From NCBI GenBank assembly GCA_028717405.1, contig JAQUNY010000003.1, positions 1-32,909 on the forward strand: DNA of 32,909 bases. Reading direction: 5' to 3'. The notes under the pieces were generated by a model, which saw only the letters and a list, made by a program, of their open reading frames with translations, made no database searches and was not told the origin of the DNA. This DNA is from Eubacteriales bacterium (GTDB lineage Bacteria > Bacillota > Clostridia > JAQUNY01). This document shows positions 7,219 to 14,344 of the stretch, one piece after another; position 1 is the first letter of the stretch, and each line of letters opens with the position of its first letter. The translations under genes were made by a program, and so were the position numbers.

Positions 7219-7873
7219 AGACGGCAGGGCGACAGAAACAGCATCATTAAAGGCGCCGGAAACAAAGGCTGACAGGCTTATGGCGCTATATAACATGTAT
7301 CTTGACGAATATCGGGACCGCGAGACTGTCATGGGTTTTGGCAATGCCGATGCTTCTGTTATATTAATCGGAGAAGCTCCGGGAAGAGATGAAGTGAAGC
7401 TCTCAAAGCCGTTTTCCGGGGCGGCAGGCAAAAAACTCGATAAATTTCTTGATACAATAGGTCTTGACAGAGATACTGTTTTCATAACAAATGCTATAAA
7501 ATACAGGCTTTCATGCGTATCGCCCGAAAGCGGCCGCAAGAAAAACAGGCCAGCGGAAAGCAGGGAAATAGAGGCGAACAGAAAATATCTGATTAAAGAG
7601 ATCGACATCATAAAGCCATTGATAACGGTAACACTTGGGAATGTACCTCTCAGAGCCGTTACAGGCAATATGAAAATCACGATTGGTGAAGCACATGGCA
7701 AAATTTTCAGTTCTTCAGACGGCGAAGGAGATAGAAATAAGGTCTGTATTTTATCAGATGTTTTTCCGCTGTATCATCCTGCAGGTGTGATATATAACCA
7801 AAGTCTTGAGAAAGTATATTTAGAAGACTTGGAGATATTAAAAAAAATACTTGCATTGAAAAATATTCTGTAG
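7208..7873 (+). CDS. UDG-superfamily protein lacking the Fe-S cysteines
   Basis: This 221-residue paralogue keeps the fold landmarks of the preceding gene: GEAPGRDEV (about 55-63), PFSGAAGKKLD, NAIKYR and YHPAGVIYN near the C-terminus. None of the four cluster cysteines is retained: there is no CxxC near the N-terminus, KCR has become KYR, and the fourth position lies in EANRKYL. A lysine-rich insertion (SGRKKNRPAESRE) follows NAIKYR. It may be a non-Fe-S uracil-DNA glycosylase or a repurposed relative; activity cannot be read from sequence. I choose ATG 7208 because GGGG at 7197-7200 is 7 bp away; ATG 7202 is too close. It overlaps the upstream gene by 11 bp. Confidence 0.85.
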   Translation: MRSEDGRATETASLKAPETKADRLMALYNMYLDEYRDRETVMGFGNADASVILIGEAPGRDEVKLSKPFSGAAGKKLDKFLDTIGLDRDTVFITNAIKYRLSCVSPESGRKKNRPAESREIEANRKYLIKEIDIIKPLITVTLGNVPLRAVTGNMKITIGEAHGKIFSSSDGEGDRNKVCILSDVFPLYHPAGVIYNQSLEKVYLEDLEILKKILALKNIL

Positions 7874-7879
7874 TAAAAT
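7851..7879 (+). promoter_or_regulatory. Candidate distal promoter of S10 operon
   Basis: TAAAAT (7874-7879, 5 of 6) lies 17 bp after TTGCAT (7851-7856, 3 of 6), at the very end of the upstream gene. If used, the S10 transcript would carry a leader of about 345 nt. Confidence 0.4.
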
Positions 7880-8111
7880 GTTGAATGTTGTGACAAGACA
7901 GACTGTGATGGAGAAGGTTGCTGCTGTTATGGCAGGTAGTTTCTCCGGAGAATGTCCGATTCGTGAAACCGGGCGACAGGTCACTATGTATTGGTGTGTT
8001 GTTCCTTTCAAGTCGTTTTTTATGCGATTTCCGCTTTTGCGGCGGTGTTGCGGCAGACGATTGACAATGCAGGAGTGACAGAGGAAAGGAAAGCAACGCT
8101 GATGATGCGGG

Positions 8112-8155
8112 CCCAGGCTTCAGGCGAACAGGCCAACAAGGATTCCTGGGTTTTT
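8112..8155 (+). terminator. Terminator-like hairpin upstream of rpsJ
   Basis: CCCAGG (8112-8117) pairs with CCTGGG (8145-8150), followed by TTTTT (8151-8155). Inside, CTT/AAG and GGC/GCC can extend the stem across bulges. It is either the end of the uracil-glycosylase unit or an attenuator in the S10 leader. Confidence 0.55.
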
Positions 8156-8163
8156 ATATGGCT

Positions 8164-8172
8164 TGATATGAT
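8164..8172 (+). promoter_or_regulatory. Candidate proximal promoter of S10 operon
   Basis: TGATATGAT is an extended -10 (TGn plus TATGAT, 5 of 6) just after the terminator-like hairpin. No -35 is recognisable. A start near 8179 would put the hairpin 8195-8215 in a 54-nt leader. Confidence 0.45.
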
Positions 8173-8232
8173 ACGCCCGGCGAAGTGTACAATGAAAGCT
8201 GCGTGAAACAGCTTTTACAGGGAGGTTTGATG

Positions 8233-8544
8233 ATGTCAGAAAAACAAAAGATCAGGATCAGGCTTAAAGCATTCGACCATCAGTTGCTTGATCAGTCCGC
8301 AGAAAAAATTGTGGATACAGCCAAAAGGACCGGAGCTCAGGTATCAGGACCGGTGCCTCTTCCGACTGAGAAGGAGATTTACACCATACTGAGGGCGCCA
8401 CACAAATACAAGGATTCCAGGGAGCAGTTTGAGATGAGGACCCACAAAAGGCTGATCGACATACTTTACCCCAATCCGAAGACTGTTGATGCCCTGATGA
8501 GGCTTGATTTGCCTGCAGGGGTCGACATAGAGATAAAGCTCTGA
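8233..8544 (+). CDS. rpsJ: 30S ribosomal protein S10
   Basis: S10 is a 30S head protein and, with NusB, a transcription antitermination factor. The 103-residue sequence opens MSEKQKIRIRLKAFDH and carries the family signatures LPTEKEIYTILRAPHKYKDSRE and FEMRTHKRLIDI, ending LPAGVDIEIKL. Three start codons stand in a row (TTG 8227, ATG 8230, ATG 8233). The GGGAGG at 8220-8225 is best spaced (7 bp) from 8233, and this choice gives the usual length. It is the first gene of the S10-spc-alpha superoperon. A 109-bp gap before rplC, larger than others in the operon, holds a bulged CTGCGGC/GCCGGCAG hairpin (8569-8589). Confidence 0.98.
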   Translation: MSEKQKIRIRLKAFDHQLLDQSAEKIVDTAKRTGAQVSGPVPLPTEKEIYTILRAPHKYKDSREQFEMRTHKRLIDILYPNPKTVDALMRLDLPAGVDIEIKL

Positions 8545-8653
8545 CCAGGGCAGGGCGCGGTCAAGTTCCTGCGGCCGTTATGCCGGCAGATATATAAACA
8601 TTCGGCTCGGCTAAAGCATGAACCAATAACCATCGGGAGGTAAGAAGGATCAT

Positions 8654-9292
8654 ATGAAAAAGGCAATTTACGGAACAAAAATAGGGATGACACAAATTTT
8701 TAACGAAGATGGGCTTGCCATACCGGTGACGGTGATAAAAGCAGGTCCCTGTGCCGTTATTCAGAAAAAAACACTGGAAACTGACGGCTACGAAGCGGTG
8801 AAGATCGGATTCGAAGATAAGGATGTAAAAAAACTGAGCAAACCGGAGCAAGGCCAGTTTACCGGCAGCGGCTTAAAAGGAATGAAATATCTCAGGGAGC
8901 TGAGGCTGGAAGACATCTCTGCAATGGACACAGGCAGCGTCATTAAAGTTGAAGACATGTTTGCTGCAGGAGAAAAAGTTGATGTAAGCGGTGTTTCAAA
9001 AGGCAAGGGCTTTCAGGGAAATATTAAAAGGCACGGACAAAAGGGCGGGAAGGATACCCATGGTTCAATGTACCACAGGAGGGTAGGTTCAATGGGAGCC
9101 AACTCCAGCCCCTCAAAAGTATTAAAAGGAAAGAAACTTCCCGGGCATATGGGATTCGAAAATGTTACTGTATTGAATCTTGATGTGGTAAGGGTTGATG
9201 CGGAGAGAAGCCTCCTTTTAGTCAAGGGAGCTGTTCCGGGTCCCAGGGGCGCGTTGCTCCTGATTAAAAACACTGTAAAATCCGGCAAATAA
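8654..9292 (+). CDS. rplC: 50S ribosomal protein L3
   Basis: L3 is an early-assembly 23S rRNA-binding protein near the peptidyl-transferase centre. The 212-residue length is normal. It begins MKKAIYGTKIGMTQIF. The signature KGKGFQGNIKRHGQKGG leads into the conserved loop THGSMYHRRVGSMGA and KGKKLPGHMG, which reaches toward the catalytic centre. AGAAGG at 8643-8648 serves as Shine-Dalgarno 5 bp before the ATG. It is the second gene of the S10 operon and 23 bp ahead of rplD. Confidence 0.98.
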   Translation: MKKAIYGTKIGMTQIFNEDGLAIPVTVIKAGPCAVIQKKTLETDGYEAVKIGFEDKDVKKLSKPEQGQFTGSGLKGMKYLRELRLEDISAMDTGSVIKVEDMFAAGEKVDVSGVSKGKGFQGNIKRHGQKGGKDTHGSMYHRRVGSMGANSSPSKVLKGKKLPGHMGFENVTVLNLDVVRVDAERSLLLVKGAVPGPRGALLLIKNTVKSGK

Positions 9293-9315
9293 CCTGCAAA
9301 GAAGGAGGAGCTATA

Positions 9316-9942
9316 ATGGCAAAAGTTGATCTTTATAATATGAATGGAGATATTATCGGCGACATAGACCTGAATGATGAAGTATTTAACGCCGAAATAA
9401 AAGAAAACTCTGTACACCAGGCAGTTGTGTGCCAGCTGGCAAACATGAGACAGGGGACACACTCCGCAAAAACAAAAGGTGAAGTAAGCGGCGGAGGAAA
9501 GAAACCCTGGAGACAGAAAGGTACCGGCAGGGCAAGACAGGGAAGCATACGTTCGGCACAATGGATCAAAGGCGGGATCATCTTTGGACCAAAGCCGAGA
9601 GATTATTCCACAAGTATCAACAAGAAAGAAAGAAGAGCTGCGTTGAGATCTGTACTAACGTCGAAAGTGGCTGAAAAAGAGATCAGGGTCCTTGATAAGT
9701 TTGAATTCGAAGAGATCAAAACAAAAAGGATGTCTCAGGTGCTGGATAACTTGAAAACAGGTGAAACCACACTGCTTGTTCTTGCCGGAAAAGATCTTAA
9801 TGTAGAGAGGTCCGCAAGGAACATTAAGGGAGTCAAGATCGCTTTCATCAATACCATCAATGTTTACGACATATTAAGGCATAAGTCGTTTCTTATAACA
9901 AAAGAGGCGGCCGAGAAAGTCGGGGAGGTGTACGCCCTGTGA
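9316..9942 (+). CDS. rplD: 50S ribosomal protein L4
   Basis: L4 binds 23S rRNA, lines the peptide exit tunnel and, in some bacteria, feeds back on its own operon. The 208-residue protein has the extended tunnel loop GGGKKPWRQKGTGRARQGS, then IFGPKPRDYS, and a Rossmann-like C-terminal half with LVLAGKDLN. AAGGAGG (9302-9308) is 7 bp before the ATG. The stop overlaps the rplW GTG start by 4 bp. If L4 autoregulation operates here, its target would be the leader at 7874-8232; that is an inference from E. coli. Confidence 0.98.
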   Translation: MAKVDLYNMNGDIIGDIDLNDEVFNAEIKENSVHQAVVCQLANMRQGTHSAKTKGEVSGGGKKPWRQKGTGRARQGSIRSAQWIKGGIIFGPKPRDYSTSINKKERRAALRSVLTSKVAEKEIRVLDKFEFEEIKTKRMSQVLDNLKTGETTLLVLAGKDLNVERSARNIKGVKIAFINTINVYDILRHKSFLITKEAAEKVGEVYAL

Positions 9943-10292
9943 AAACCTATCAGGACATAATCATAAAACCGTATATAACGGAAAAGAGCAACAACGAAAT
10001 AGCTTCAGGAAAATACACATTCGTTGTCGACAAAGAAGCCAATAAGACAGAGGTAAGAGAAGCGGTAGAGCACCTTTTCAATGTTAAGGTCGTCAATGTA
10101 AATATCGCCAACTGCAAGGGCAAGCCAAAGAGAGTCGGAGTGCATCTTGGAAAAACATCTGACTGGAAGAAGGCAATAGTGAAAATCGATCTTGACCCGA
10201 AGGCTGAGACATATATCGAAAAGGGCGGCAAACAGACAGTCGTCAACAAAAAATACAAGACCAGCATTGATGAGTTCGGTGCGGCGCAATAA
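9939..10292 (+). CDS. rplW: 50S ribosomal protein L23
   Basis: L23 sits at the exit-tunnel rim and is the docking site for trigger factor and SRP. It is recognised from DIIIKPYITEKSNNEIASGKYTFVVD and the rRNA-binding stretch VKVVNVNIANCKGKPKR. At 117 residues it is about 20 longer than usual, the excess being a basic C-terminal tail ending KKYKTSIDEFGAAQ. Translation starts at GTG 9939, overlapping the rplD stop by 4 bp (GTGA), with GGGGAGG at 9922-9928. Confidence 0.97.
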   Translation: MKTYQDIIIKPYITEKSNNEIASGKYTFVVDKEANKTEVREAVEHLFNVKVVNVNIANCKGKPKRVGVHLGKTSDWKKAIVKIDLDPKAETYIEKGGKQTVVNKKYKTSIDEFGAAQ

Positions 10293-10310
10293 GAGAAGGA
10301 GTGACGGGAA

Positions 10311-11144
10311 ATGCCGATAAAAAGCTATAAACCGACTTCGCCTGCAAGAAGGGCCATGACGGTTTCAACATTTGAAGAAATAACGAAGAAATCCCCGGAA
10401 AAATCCCTGACTGAGCCCCTTACCAGAAAAGGCGGCCGCAATTCGTACGGGAGAATAACAGTACGTCATCGCGGAGGCGGGGCAAAGCAGCAGTACAGGA
10501 TAATTGACTTTAAAAGAGACAAGGACGGGATAGAAGCCAGGGTATCTGCAATAGAGTATGATCCTAACAGGACCGCCAATATAGCGCTTTTATTCTACAA
10601 AGACGGAGAAAAGAGATATATACTTGCGCCTGTTGGACTCAAAGTGGGAGATACTGTAGAATCCGGCCCCAAAGCCGACATAAAGCCGGGCAATACGCTC
10701 CCTATTGAAAAAATCCCTCTTGGGACCATGATACATAATATTGAACTGGTGCCGGGTAAGGGAGGACAGCTTGTCAGGTCGGCCGGCAATGCAGCACAGC
10801 TTATGGCAAAAGAAAACACGGAAGCACAGGTAAGACTGCCGTCAGGTGAGGTAAGGATTATCAAAATCAACTGCAAGGCTACAGTCGGGCAGGTTGGAAA
10901 TATAGAAAGTGAAAACATAAGTATAGGAAAAGCCGGAAGAAAAAGATGGCTTGGAATAAGACCGACAGTGAGAGGCGTAGTAATGAATCCTGTAGACCAT
11001 CCGCACGGCGGCGGCGAAGGCAAATCGCCCATAGGCAAGCCAGGTCCTGTTACACCATGGGGAAAGCCTACACTGGGGTACAAGACAAGAAAGAAGAAGA
11101 ACAGCACAGACAAATTTATAGTAAAGAGAAGAAATGCCAAATAA
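10311..11144 (+). CDS. rplB: 50S ribosomal protein L2
   Basis: L2 is essential for subunit association and peptidyl transfer. The 277-residue protein has the N-terminal OB-like region (RGGGAKQQYRIIDFKRD), the SH3-like region around IPLGTMIHNIELVPGKGG, and the C-terminal signature NPVDHPHGGGEGKSP with the conserved functional His. The tail TRKKKNSTDKFIVKRRN is the usual basic end. AAGGAG at 10296-10301 is 9 bp before the ATG. Confidence 0.98.
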   Translation: MPIKSYKPTSPARRAMTVSTFEEITKKSPEKSLTEPLTRKGGRNSYGRITVRHRGGGAKQQYRIIDFKRDKDGIEARVSAIEYDPNRTANIALLFYKDGEKRYILAPVGLKVGDTVESGPKADIKPGNTLPIEKIPLGTMIHNIELVPGKGGQLVRSAGNAAQLMAKENTEAQVRLPSGEVRIIKINCKATVGQVGNIESENISIGKAGRKRWLGIRPTVRGVVMNPVDHPHGGGEGKSPIGKPGPVTPWGKPTLGYKTRKKKNSTDKFIVKRRNAK

Positions 11145-11177
11145 TCGTATGCTTTAGCCGAAAGGAGGACCTGGCAA

Positions 11178-11462
11178 ATGAGCAGGTCACTGAAGAAGGG
11201 ACCATATGTACAAGAGAAGTTGATTAAAAGAATTGAGGAAATGAATAAAAGAAATGAAAAAAAGGTCATGAAAACATGGTCCAGGGCTTCGACTATCTTC
11301 CCTGAGATGGTGGGGCATACCATTGCGGTACATGACGGGAGAAAGCACGTGCCGGTATACCTTACTGATGAGATGGTGGGGCACAAGCTAGGTGAATTCG
11401 CACCGACCAGGACTTTCAGAGGGCACGGGAACAGAACTGAGAAGTCTACGGCGCTGAAGTAG
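11178..11462 (+). CDS. rpsS: 30S ribosomal protein S19
   Basis: S19 forms part of the 30S head and contacts the A- and P-site tRNA region together with S13. The 94-residue protein begins MSRSLKKGPYV and includes STIFPEMVGHTIAVHDGRKH and LGEFAPTRTFRGHG, the family signatures. AAAGGAGG (11161-11168) precedes the ATG by 9 bp. The gene lies 33 bp after rplB and 29 bp before rplV, in the standard order. Confidence 0.98.
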   Translation: MSRSLKKGPYVQEKLIKRIEEMNKRNEKKVMKTWSRASTIFPEMVGHTIAVHDGRKHVPVYLTDEMVGHKLGEFAPTRTFRGHGNRTEKSTALK

Positions 11463-11491
11463 GATGAACAGGGTATAAGGGAGGTAACCAA

Positions 11492-11968
11492 GTGGAAAAA
11501 AATGTAAAATCCAAAGAGGAACTCTTGGATAATAAAGATATATTGATCGGGGAATATAACAAGATCAGTAGTAAGTCACGAAAACCCGAACTGCTCACAA
11601 AGAAAGAGCGCAAAGTCCTTGGGATAGGAAAGGATGAGGGCAGGGCAGAACTCAAATATGCCCGTATTTCGTCCAGAAAAGTCAAGGTAGTTCTTGATCT
11701 CATAAGAGACAAGAAGATAGAAGAGGCCTATGCCATCATAAAGTACACGCCCAAAGCAGCATCTGAGATACTATATAAACTTATGAAATCTGCTGAAGCA
11801 AATGCTGAAAACAATAACAACCTTGATGCGGAGAAGCTCTTTGTTGCCGAAGCCTATGCAAACCAGGGACCCACGCTGAAGAGGATAAGGCCCAGAGCAC
11901 AGGGAAGGGCCAACAGGATAAGAAAAAGAACAAGCCATATTACTCTTGTTCTAAAAGAGAAGAAATAA
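11492..11968 (+). CDS. rplV: 50S ribosomal protein L22 with long N-terminal extension
   Basis: L22 stabilises 23S rRNA domains, and its hairpin lines the exit tunnel near the macrolide site. The core runs from about residue 52 (AELKYARISSRKVKVVLDLI) to the tunnel hairpin LKRIRPRAQGRANRIRKRTS and is canonical. The first ~50 residues are an added charged, Lys/Glu-rich segment with no counterpart in the usual ~110-residue protein. The start is GTG 11492, 7 bp after AAGGGAGG (11477-11484). No ATG or GTG start lies in frame near the core, so the extension looks genuine; in-frame TTG codons could shorten it slightly. Confidence 0.95.
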   Translation: MEKNVKSKEELLDNKDILIGEYNKISSKSRKPELLTKKERKVLGIGKDEGRAELKYARISSRKVKVVLDLIRDKKIEEAYAIIKYTPKAASEILYKLMKSAEANAENNNNLDAEKLFVAEAYANQGPTLKRIRPRAQGRANRIRKRTSHITLVLKEKK

Positions 11969-11986
11969 AAGGAAAGGGGCCGGATA

Positions 11987-12652
11987 ATGGGGCAGAAAGT
12001 CAATCCGCACGGACTCAGGATAGGGATCATAAAGGACTGGGATACAAAATGGTATGCAAACAGCAAGACTTTTGGTGACTTGCTGATAGAAGACGTGCAA
12101 ATAAGAAAGCATATAAAAAAGAAACTGTATATTTCCGGTATTTCGAGAATTGAAATAGAGAGGGCTGCCAACAGGATCAGGATCAATATAAACACAGCCA
12201 AGCCCGGTCTTGTCATAGGCAAAGGGGGCACAGGCATCGATGAGCTTACCAGGGAACTGGAAGCAATAACCGGCAAGAAGGTCCAGGTAAGCATCACTGA
12301 AATCAGAACACCAGAAATGGATGCACAGCTTGTGGCTGAAGGAATAGCATCGCAGCTTGAAAAAAGGATTTCTTACAGGCGTGCTATGAAGCAGGCGATG
12401 TCAAGGACCATGAAAATGAGCGCCAAGGGTATCAAGACTGCCGTTGCAGGCAGGCTCGGAGGAGCTGAGATAGCAAGGCGAGAGCATTATCATGAAGGGA
12501 CTATACCCCTCCAGACGTTGAGGGCGGACATAGATTACGGTTTTTCGGAGGCCAACACGACTTACGGCAAAATTGGCGTCAAGGTTTGGATATATAAAGG
12601 AGAAGTACTTCCTGCCGTTAAAAACGAAAAGAAGGCGGAAGGAGGAGAATAG
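11987..12652 (+). CDS. rpsC: 30S ribosomal protein S3
   Basis: S3 lies at the mRNA entry channel of the 30S subunit and contributes to its helicase activity. The 221-residue protein begins MGQKVNPHGLRIGIIKDWD, contains the type II KH RNA-binding loop GLVIGKGGTGIDEL, and has the C-terminal domain with RRAMKQAMSRTMK and ARREHYHEGTIPLQTLRADI. The Shine-Dalgarno is GGAAAGGGG at 11971-11979. The rplP gene starts 2 bp after its stop. Confidence 0.98.
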   Translation: MGQKVNPHGLRIGIIKDWDTKWYANSKTFGDLLIEDVQIRKHIKKKLYISGISRIEIERAANRIRININTAKPGLVIGKGGTGIDELTRELEAITGKKVQVSITEIRTPEMDAQLVAEGIASQLEKRISYRRAMKQAMSRTMKMSAKGIKTAVAGRLGGAEIARREHYHEGTIPLQTLRADIDYGFSEANTTYGKIGVKVWIYKGEVLPAVKNEKKAEGGE

Positions 12653-12654
12653 TC

Positions 12655-13095
12655 ATGTTGATGCCCAAAAGGGTCAAAAGAAGGAAAGTGCAGCGCGGCA
12701 GAATGAAAGGATGCGCATACAGAGGCAATGTTGTGTCCGATGGTGATTACGGGCTGCAGGCAATGGAGCCGGCATGGATAACCAGCAATCAGATAGAGGC
12801 TGCCAGGATAGCCATGACAAGATTTATAAAAAGGGGCGGTCAGGTATGGATCAAGATATTCCCTGATAAGCCTGTGACCAAAAAACCTGCGGAGACGCGC
12901 ATGGGCAGCGGTAAAGGCGCTCCGGAGTACTGGGTGGCTGTAGTCCGGCCGGGCAGGGTATTGTTCGAAATAGCGGGAGTGACCGAAGAGACAGCAAGAG
13001 AGGCGTTGAGGCTTGCGATGCATAAATTGCCTATCAGATGCAAAATAGTTGCCCGTGAAAACAGCATAGGTGGTGAAGCGAATGAAAGCCAATGA
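12655..13095 (+). CDS. rplP: 50S ribosomal protein L16
   Basis: L16 organises the A-site tRNA and 5S rRNA side of the 50S subunit. The 146-residue protein opens MLMPKRVKRRKVQRGRMKG and contains the conserved loop KPAETRMGSGKGAPEYWVAV. GGAGGA (12641-12646) lies 8 bp before the ATG, inside the end of rpsC. Its 3' end overlaps rpmC by 14 bp. Confidence 0.98.
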   Translation: MLMPKRVKRRKVQRGRMKGCAYRGNVVSDGDYGLQAMEPAWITSNQIEAARIAMTRFIKRGGQVWIKIFPDKPVTKKPAETRMGSGKGAPEYWVAVVRPGRVLFEIAGVTEETAREALRLAMHKLPIRCKIVARENSIGGEANESQ

Positions 13096-13285
13096 TGTAA
13101 GAGAAATGACAAGGTCTGAATTGTTCGGTGAGTTGACCGAACTGAAGTCTGAATTATTCAAGCTAAGGTTTCAGCTTGCGGCAAACCAGCTTGACAATCC
13201 CATGAAACTGAAGGATGTGAAGAAGAACATCGCCAGGGTAAAAACTGTCATCAGGGAAAGGGAGATAAAGGGGATCGTAGACTGA
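13082..13285 (+). CDS. rpmC: 50S ribosomal protein L29
   Basis: L29 is a small two-helix protein at the exit-tunnel rim next to L23. I start it at ATG 13082 (MKANDVREMTRSEL), which gives the usual 67 residues; GTG codons at 13070 and 13073 would add four atypical residues. AGGTGG at 13068-13073 supplies the Shine-Dalgarno. The signature helix KSELFKLRFQLAANQLDNP and the end ARVKTVIRERE are canonical. It overlaps the end of rplP by 14 bp. Confidence 0.96.
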   Translation: MKANDVREMTRSELFGELTELKSELFKLRFQLAANQLDNPMKLKDVKKNIARVKTVIREREIKGIVD

Positions 13286-13314
13286 AACTCTTTAAAAGGA
13301 GGTAGAACAAGCGG

Positions 13315-13569
13315 ATGGACAGAAGTCTTAGAAAGACGAGAACAGGAGATGTGGTCAGCAACAAGGCAGAAAAGACGATAGTTGTGGCCATTACTACAAG
13401 TGTAAAGCATCCACTTTACAAAAAAGTTGTTAAAAGAACAAAGAAAATCATGGCTCATGATGAAAATAACGAGTGCGGTATAGGCGACAAGGTAAAAATC
13501 ATGGAAACAAGACCTCTCAGCAAAACAAAATGCTGGAGGCTCGTTGAGATTATTCAGAAAGCCAGGTAA
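13315..13569 (+). CDS. rpsQ: 30S ribosomal protein S17
   Basis: S17 is an OB-fold primary 16S rRNA-binding protein needed for early 30S assembly. The 84-residue sequence begins MDRSLRKTRTGDVVSNKAEK, with the family features KTIVVAITTSVKHPLYKK and VKIMETRPLSKTKCWRLVEI. AGGAGG at 13297-13302 precedes the ATG by 12 bp, a little long. It lies between rpmC and rplN as in other Firmicutes. Confidence 0.97.
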   Translation: MDRSLRKTRTGDVVSNKAEKTIVVAITTSVKHPLYKKVVKRTKKIMAHDENNECGIGDKVKIMETRPLSKTKCWRLVEIIQKAR

Positions 13570-13585
13570 ATAATCGGAGGTTGAT

Positions 13586-13954
13586 ATGATCCAGGTTGAA
13601 TCAAGGATGAAGGTCGCCGACAATACCGGCGCAAAGGAAGTTATGTGTATAAAAGTACTTGGCGGAACACGCAGAAAGTATGCCAACATAGGAGACGTGA
13701 TTGTTGCTTCCGTCAAAGCAGCGGTGCCTGGCGGGGTAGTGAAAAAAGGTGAGGTAGTCAGGTGCGTAATAGTAAGGACAAAAAAAGGAAAGAAAAGACC
13801 TGATGGTTCTTATATAAGATTTGATGAGAATGCGGCAGTCATCATCAGGGATGATATGAATCCGAGAGGGACACGTATTTTTGGCCCGGTAGCAAGAGAA
13901 CTGAGGGACAAGGATTTTATGAAAATCCTTTCTCTGGCGCCGGAAGTAATTTGA
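13586..13954 (+). CDS. rplN: 50S ribosomal protein L14
   Basis: L14 is a beta-barrel protein at the subunit interface that forms bridges to 16S rRNA and is the docking site of the silencing factor RsfS in many bacteria. At 122 residues it is exactly family length. It opens MIQVESRMKVADNTGAKEVM and contains GGTRRKYANIGDVIVASVK and RTKKGKKRPDGSYIRFDENA. CGGAGG (13575-13580) is 5 bp before the ATG. Confidence 0.98.
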   Translation: MIQVESRMKVADNTGAKEVMCIKVLGGTRRKYANIGDVIVASVKAAVPGGVVKKGEVVRCVIVRTKKGKKRPDGSYIRFDENAAVIIRDDMNPRGTRIFGPVARELRDKDFMKILSLAPEVI

Positions 13955-13969
13955 GAGGGGTGCTTCGGT

Positions 13970-14311
13970 ATGGCAAATAAGCTGCATGTAAAAAAAGGCG
14001 ACACAGTCGTCGTTATAGCCGGAAAAGATGCAAGGAAGAAAGGCAAGATACTTGAGGTTATTCCGGATAAAAGCAAGGTCGTTGTTGAGGGCATCAACAT
14101 TGCAGGCAGGCACACAAAGCCCAAAAATCAGATGCAGCAGGGCGGTATCCTTAAAAAGGAGGCCCCGGTGCACAGCTCAAATGTGATGCTGGTGTGTGAA
14201 AAATGCGGGAAGCCTGCAAGAACCGGGAAAAAGATACTTGAAAGCGGAGAAAAAATCAGATATTGCAAGAAATGCAGGGAAACAATAGATACAGTATCAG
14301 GAAGCAAGTAA
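13970..14311 (+). CDS. rplX: 50S ribosomal protein L24 with C-terminal zinc ribbon
   Basis: L24 is one of the two 50S assembly initiators. The KOW motif is near the N-terminus (KKGDTVVVIAGKDARKKGKI, residues 8-27), followed by VEGINIAGRHTKP. The C-terminal half carries two CxxC pairs, C76/C79 (CEKCGKPARTG) and C99/C102 (YCKKC), a likely zinc ribbon seen in many Gram-positive L24 proteins but absent from E. coli L24. The 113-residue length fits that form. GAGAGGGG before 13961 acts as Shine-Dalgarno. Confidence 0.97.
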   Translation: MANKLHVKKGDTVVVIAGKDARKKGKILEVIPDKSKVVVEGINIAGRHTKPKNQMQQGGILKKEAPVHSSNVMLVCEKCGKPARTGKKILESGEKIRYCKKCRETIDTVSGSK

Positions 14312-14344
14312 CTGGCTTGATGAAGGGAGGCAGCTGTAAATATA

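Larger units (their letters stand above)
7874..8232 (+). promoter_or_regulatory. rpsJ leader: S10 operon leader / intergenic region
   Basis: A 359-bp stretch without a credible gene. It contains a possible distal promoter at its left edge, a terminator-like hairpin (8112-8155), an extended -10 candidate (8164-8172), and a second hairpin, AAAGCTG (8195-8201) with CAGCTTT (8209-8215), directly before the rpsJ Shine-Dalgarno GGGAGG (8220-8225). Two overlapping open frames (7878-8078 and 7991-8206) have no ribosome-binding site or recognisable content. The arrangement is compatible with attenuation or r-protein feedback on the S10 operon, which is inference. Confidence 0.6.

Noticed and set aside
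7878..8206. Two overlapping open frames (66 and 71 residues) before rpsJ
   Set aside because: Neither has a Shine-Dalgarno, one starts at the promoter-like TAAAAT, and both run across hairpins in the leader. Composition looks non-coding.
10595..11491. 298-residue minus-strand frame opposite rplB and rpsS
   Set aside because: It is the antisense of conserved ribosomal protein genes. Long antisense frames arise from codon bias, and no start signal is seen. The same applies to other minus-strand frames, such as 3766-4407 and 29647-30342.
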